Assembly: GCA_964470555.1 (NCBI GenBank)
Contig: CAYYDG010000021.1
Coordinates: 1 to 64,000 of the forward strand
Length of the DNA: 64,000 bases
Direction: 5' to 3'
DNA from: RBC074 sp964470555
GTDB taxonomy: Bacteria > Acidobacteriota > Blastocatellia > RBC074
Below the pieces are notes generated by a model that saw nothing but the letters and a program-made list of their open reading frames with translations, was not told the origin of the DNA and ran no database searches. The position numbers were made by a program, and so were the translations under genes. Below are positions 59,976-64,000 of this stretch, in pieces. The number at the start of each line of letters is the position of its first letter. Positions within the stretch are counted from its first letter, which is position 1.

Positions 59976-61193
59976 ATGAATCAAAAAACGTACAATTCAG
60001 TGGCTCCCGGAAAATTCGACAAGCTGATGGTTTGCTTGCCGTGGATGGCGCGGTATCCGGTTTGGCGAGCAGGGGAATTGCTGCGACGAGCCGCTTCGTC
60101 CGGCCCAAAGCATTTGATTCTGGTCGTCGGCAATCATTTCGAACCTTCGTGGAAAAGCAGTGGTGGAACCTGGGATTGGCCAATGCAGGAAAAACGTCTG
60201 GAAGAGTGGCGTCGCAAGGCGGCGGCGATTGGCCGCGCCGTGACCGACAGCGACGGCACGCCGTTTCGCCACACGAACTTTTATCCGGCGGAGCAATATC
60301 ACGAAGGGCTGCTCAACCAGCTTGCCGAATTGCAGGCCGATGGATTTGGCGAAGTCGAGATTCATCTGCACCACGGCGTCGAACGTCCCGACACCGCCGA
60401 TGAATTGCGGCGCGCGCTGGTGGAATTCCGCGACGTGATTGCCGAACGGCACAAATTGCTGTCGCGATTCGCGGACAGCGAATTGCCGCGCTACGCCTTC
60501 ATTCACGGCAATTTTGCGCTGGCCAACATGGACGGCGGACGCAATTGCGGCGTTGATGACGAGATGGCGATTCTGGCCGAAACCGGTTGTTACGCCGACA
60601 TGACGTTGCCAGCGATTCCATATCGCGCGCAGGCTCCGCGCATCAATGCGATTTACCAGTGCGGGCGACCGCTTCATGAAAAAGCTCCGCATTGGCATGG
60701 CCCAGACCTGGCGGTCGGCGATTCGCTGACTTTGCCGATTTTGATGACCGGGCCGCTGGTCTTCGACTGGCGCCGCCGCCGTCACGGGATTCCGTTTCCC
60801 AGAATTGACGACGGAGCGTTGGCGGCAAATTACCCGCTCGATCTTGGCCGGTTGCGGAACTGGCGCGACGCCGGAATTTCCGTGCGCGGCAGAGCGGATT
60901 GGGTGTTTATCAAACTGTATTGTCATGGGTTTTTCGATCACGACACCGACGCCGTCATCGGAGAAACCATGCGCCGCTCGCTTTCGGAACTGATGGAGCA
61001 CGCCGAACGCAGCGGAGAATTCAAACTTCACTTCGCCAGTGCCCGCGAAGCGTTCAACATCGCACTGGCAGCGGTTGACGGGAAAAACGGTAATCCCCAT
61101 CTATACCGTGATTACAAACTTCGCACGATCATGCAGAGCGAACCTGCTGTTCCCGCGATAGATGTTGCCCGTCGAATGGAAGCCTCTGCTTAG
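59976..61193 (+). CDS. Polysaccharide-cluster protein of unassigned function, deacetylase-like features
   Basis: 405 residues, no signal peptide. Spaced histidine/acid motifs suggest a metal enzyme related to the deacetylase/glycosidase superfamily: VVGNHFEPSW, EIHLHHGVE, FIHGNFALAN, GVDDEMAILAETGCYADMTLP and YCHGFFDHD. I do not recognise a named family with confidence. The position after a methyltransferase in a glycan cluster suggests a tailoring step such as deacetylation. The start ATG 59976 lies 12 bases after the preceding stop. Confidence 0.55.
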   Translation: MNQKTYNSVAPGKFDKLMVCLPWMARYPVWRAGELLRRAASSGPKHLILVVGNHFEPSWKSSGGTWDWPMQEKRLEEWRRKAAAIGRAVTDSDGTPFRHTNFYPAEQYHEGLLNQLAELQADGFGEVEIHLHHGVERPDTADELRRALVEFRDVIAERHKLLSRFADSELPRYAFIHGNFALANMDGGRNCGVDDEMAILAETGCYADMTLPAIPYRAQAPRINAIYQCGRPLHEKAPHWHGPDLAVGDSLTLPILMTGPLVFDWRRRRHGIPFPRIDDGALAANYPLDLGRLRNWRDAGISVRGRADWVFIKLYCHGFFDHDTDAVIGETMRRSLSELMEHAERSGEFKLHFASAREAFNIALAAVDGKNGNPHLYRDYKLRTIMQSEPAVPAIDVARRMEASA

Positions 61194-61277
61194 ACAGAAT
61201 CCGCGGCTGCCATCGGTTTACTCATAACTCCACACACGATATGGCATGGCCCCAGAGCTGTATCTCTGAACACACTA

Positions 61278-63005
61278 ATGGATACTCAATTCACGACAGC
61301 TCAAAAATCTTTTGCGGATGCCCGCGTGGAAACCATAGAACAGGTCAATCGGTTGGCGGTTTGGCGCGTTTACGGATACGCCGTTTCGGTTTACCTGTTG
61401 GCGACATTGACAACCGATGCGTTTTTCATGGGCGATGCCAACGATTACGTGGAATCAATCCTTGCTTATCGGCGGGGGCAGTACCTGTATTTCTGGGAAT
61501 TCGGCCATCTGCTCTGGCGCCCGTTTGGTTGGTTGATGGCAGAGTCATTGCAACCGGTCACGTCCCGTTTCGTCGGCGTTTCGCCGCGAGCCAATGTCAT
61601 GCTGACGCTGGTCTGGATCAATCTGGTGGCGGGGTTGTTGAGTGTCGTTTGTCTGACTGGTTTGTTGCGCCGATTTTGCCGCAGTGAGTTGGTGATTGGC
61701 GCGGTGACAACCGGCTTCGTCTTTTCACAAGGCGTTCTGAATTTTTCTCAAACCGGCAGTTCGTACATTCCCGGACTGGCTTTTTTGTTGTTGGGACTGT
61801 GCCTGGTCACGGCTCCGGCGACGACGAAACGCCGGCGAATGTGGAATGACATTGCCGCCGGGCTTTGTTTTGCAGTGTCTGTGGGATTCTGGTTTTTGTT
61901 TATCTGGGCGTTGCCTGCGGCGATCCTGCTGCCGTTGATTCTGGAAAAGGTAACTCTGGAACGAGTGAAGCGGGCTGTTGCGTCTTCGGTCGCTTTTTCG
62001 GTTTTTGTCGGGGCGTTTTATCTGATGGCGTTGGCGGTGTTGCGCATCACCGACATTGCCGAAATCAGAGCCTGGATCGTCGAAGCCGGACACGGAATTT
62101 ACGTTCGTGGCGTGTCTCGTTTGGTTTTGGGATTCGCCCGGTCGTTCATCAACATGGGAAACGACGGCATGTTGATGAAACGGTTTTTGATTGGCGACCC
62201 CTACAACAAAGTCACGATCTGGCAACTGGCGCAATTGAGTTTGTGGAAAATCGGGTTGTTTTACATCTTTCTGGCGTCGGTGATGTGGATGTTGTGGCGG
62301 TCAGAAAATCGAGTCAGATTCTTTCTGCTGTTGGCCGCGACTTTGCCGGTGTTCGGTTTCGCATACTTTTTCGGCCCAGGCGATATCGAGCGTTATCTGG
62401 CTTGTTATCCATTTCTGGCCTTGCTGGTCGCCTTGGCGTTGGAATCGCCCAAATCTGCGGCGCGGATGAGAATCATTCCCTGCGTTTTTCTGTTGGCGAT
62501 TGTGTCGGTCAACTTTCACGCTATGTTTCGTCCCAGCCTGATCAGGCAGCAGGAACGAATTGCCGCGCGATTGGGAGAATTGCCGTTGACGCTGCCGCAA
62601 AGCAGCGAATTGGTTGCCGTCAACTGGCAGGACGATCTGGTCAATTTTTATCGCAGCTTTCCGTTTCACCCTCTGAATCTGAGCGAATCGTATATTGTCG
62701 CTGCCCTGGTCACACCTGGAGTCGAGGATTCAAAACACTGGCGCGAAGAATTTGCCAGACGCGCTTTTCGAGTCTGGTCAGCGGGTGGCGACATCTGGTT
62801 GTCGAATCGCGCTTTTGCGCCGCGACCGCAACCCGAATGGAACTGGGTGGAAGGCGATGACCAATATGTTTCATGGAGTGAGTTTTCGGAATTTTTCACC
62901 AATGTGAAACTCGGAGAATCTTCAGGCGGAACGGATGGCTTTCAACGGGTTTTGCCTTCGGAAGAAAACAAACAATTTTTGCAACACTTGGTACCCGGCA
63001 AGTAA
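61278..63005 (+). CDS. Multi-pass membrane protein, GT-C-like
   Basis: 575 residues with about 10 helices. The first long loop has FMGDANDYVESILAYRRGQYLY with an acidic DAND site in the place of the GT-C DD/DE motif, then WEFGHLLWRPFGWLM. Later come SQTGSSYIPGLAFLLLG and FGPGDIERYLACYPF. The C-terminal 170 residues are soluble. It could transfer a polyprenyl-linked sugar, but lacks clear signature support. ATG 61278 follows an 84-base gap. Confidence 0.6.
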   Translation: MDTQFTTAQKSFADARVETIEQVNRLAVWRVYGYAVSVYLLATLTTDAFFMGDANDYVESILAYRRGQYLYFWEFGHLLWRPFGWLMAESLQPVTSRFVGVSPRANVMLTLVWINLVAGLLSVVCLTGLLRRFCRSELVIGAVTTGFVFSQGVLNFSQTGSSYIPGLAFLLLGLCLVTAPATTKRRRMWNDIAAGLCFAVSVGFWFLFIWALPAAILLPLILEKVTLERVKRAVASSVAFSVFVGAFYLMALAVLRITDIAEIRAWIVEAGHGIYVRGVSRLVLGFARSFINMGNDGMLMKRFLIGDPYNKVTIWQLAQLSLWKIGLFYIFLASVMWMLWRSENRVRFFLLLAATLPVFGFAYFFGPGDIERYLACYPFLALLVALALESPKSAARMRIIPCVFLLAIVSVNFHAMFRPSLIRQQERIAARLGELPLTLPQSSELVAVNWQDDLVNFYRSFPFHPLNLSESYIVAALVTPGVEDSKHWREEFARRAFRVWSAGGDIWLSNRAFAPRPQPEWNWVEGDDQYVSWSEFSEFFTNVKLGESSGGTDGFQRVLPSEENKQFLQHLVPGK

Positions 63006-63138
63006 GTCTCTGCCGACTTGCCTTTGGCGACTTTCGGATAAACGCATTCGAAAGCTGCTCGAAAGAAAACAGTTTTTTTGCGAAGTCCGTCGCGCGCAAT
63101 CGGTCATCGAGCGTGACGGCCTTTGCCAGGAGACGGCC

Positions 63139-64000
63139 ATGTCTGTTTTCGACAAGAGCTACGTGTCTATGGTCAGATCAGCCAATCTTGCGCTTCAGCG
63201 GATAATAAATTTCGACACGGTATCGGAAGATGCCAGGCCTGCTGCACGACTGGGGTATTTCCGGTTGCGGTTGGCGTTGTGGGGACTTGCCGCAATACTG
63301 GGATTTGTGCAGGCCTGGGCCAATCGTTATGAACTTCTTTCGTCGGATGCTCTGCCTTATCTGGATATAGCTACAGCCTATCTTCATGGCGATTGGGACG
63401 TTGCCGTCAACTCTTATTGGAGTCCGCTGTATTCCTGGTTGCTGGCCGCCGCTTTGTGGATCGTCAAGCCGCAGCCTTACTGGGAGCTTTCAGTGATAAG
63501 ACTGGTGAACTGGGCGATTTTCCTTTACGCCATGATCTGCTTCGATTTCCTGATGCGGGAATTTCTGCGCTGGAAACGATGGCAGGCCGCAGATTCGCTC
63601 AATGAGAATCAGCCTGCTCCGCCAGACTGGGTATACGTGATATTTGGTTACAGTTTGTTTGTCTGGTTTTCGATTTTTCAGATTCAGGTTGCGTCGGAGC
63701 ATCCAGATATTCTGCTCTCCGGTTTTATCTATCTGTCCGTTGGGATATTGCTTCGGATTCAACGGAAAGAAGCGAATTGGTTGACGTTTGCCGCTTTTGG
63801 GCTGGTGCTCGGAGCAGGGTATTTGGCGAAGGCGGTGATGTTTCCCCTGGCCTTTGTTTTTCTCTCGATGAGTCTGTTTGCCTTCGGCAATTTCAAAAAA
63901 GCCATGGCTCGTGTCGCGCTGGCAACGATTGTCTTTTTGATTGTCGCCGCTCCCTTTGTCGCAGCCATTTCAAAGTCAAAAAACCGTTTGACCTTTGGCG
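63139..64000 (+). CDS. Membrane protein, GT-C-like, truncated by the window end
   Basis: An open frame of 287 codons from ATG 63139 continues past the last base. AGGAG at 63128-63132 lies six bases upstream, a strong ribosome site. The N-terminal 35 residues are cytosolic, followed by a helix, then a loop with SSDALPYLDIATAYLHGDWDVAVNSYWSPLYSW, carrying acidic residues of the GT39-like kind, and about six helices. It is one more likely membrane glycosyltransferase. Length and C-terminal domain cannot be known here. Confidence 0.75.
   Translation, partial: MSVFDKSYVSMVRSANLALQRIINFDTVSEDARPAARLGYFRLRLALWGLAAILGFVQAWANRYELLSSDALPYLDIATAYLHGDWDVAVNSYWSPLYSWLLAAALWIVKPQPYWELSVIRLVNWAIFLYAMICFDFLMREFLRWKRWQAADSLNENQPAPPDWVYVIFGYSLFVWFSIFQIQVASEHPDILLSGFIYLSVGILLRIQRKEANWLTFAAFGLVLGAGYLAKAVMFPLAFVFLSMSLFAFGNFKKAMARVALATIVFLIVAAPFVAAISKSKNRLTFG

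Overview
This window looks like a chromosomal surface-polysaccharide region from a Gram-negative bacterium, most probably an acidobacterium of the Blastocatellia/Solibacter type. Two things point there: the C-terminal domain of the secreted protein at 17692-19872, which resembles the TIGR03437 domain so common in that phylum, and the outer-membrane Wza-type export protein at 38372-39163, which implies a two-membrane envelope. Every gene I can support lies on the plus strand, many with ATGA or GTGA stop/start overlaps, so the region is probably a few long operons. I see no rRNA, tRNA, CRISPR array, intact insertion sequence or phage gene.

Layout. (1) 1-19.9 kb: a broken GT2 fragment, a HAD phosphatase, a sugar nucleotidyltransferase, five further GT2 enzymes (three of them tandem paralogues), a polysaccharide deacetylase, a SPASM radical SAM enzyme, a flippase, two GT-C-like membrane proteins flanking a UbiA-type prenyltransferase, another GT2, an ICMT-like methyltransferase, a FAD oxidoreductase and a secreted glycosidase-like protein. 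A 17-bp perfect rho-independent terminator closes this block at 19909-19951. (2) 20-33 kb: a phosphoethanolamine-transferase-like sulfatase, a methyltransferase, and a nucleotide-sugar block (epimerase, cobalamin-type radical SAM enzyme, GT2, sugar C-methyltransferase, glucose-1-phosphate cytidylyltransferase, CDP-glucose 4,6-dehydratase-like enzyme), then an alpha/beta hydrolase and two GT4 enzymes. (3) 33-39.2 kb: a visibly more A+T-rich regulatory and export module: a soluble NarX/DegS-like kinase, two LuxR-type response regulators (one lacking the receiver acidic pair), a Wzc/GumC-like co-polymerase, a CpsD-like ATPase with an altered P-loop and a Wza-like exporter. (4) 39.3-64 kb: a membrane GT2, a heparinase II/III-like lyase, two asparagine-synthase-type amidotransferases, three GT4 enzymes, four GT-C-like membrane proteins (two tandem paralogues), an AlgD-like GDP-mannose dehydrogenase, a second flippase, a Wzy/WaaL-like polymerase, a methyltransferase and an unassigned protein. 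The last gene runs off the window.

How it may work together (inference): undecaprenyl-linked repeat units are built by about nine GT2 and five GT4 enzymes, decorated by membrane transferases using polyprenyl-phosphate donors, flipped by either of two flippases, polymerised by the Wzy-like protein and exported by the Wzc/CpsD/Wza set. Donors likely include GDP-mannuronate (AlgD) and a CDP-6-deoxyhexose that may be C-methylated. The two amidotransferases could amidate uronates. Two flippases and several internal boundaries suggest that more than one glycan is made. Several intergenic gaps are filled by long imperfect hairpins of at least four families.
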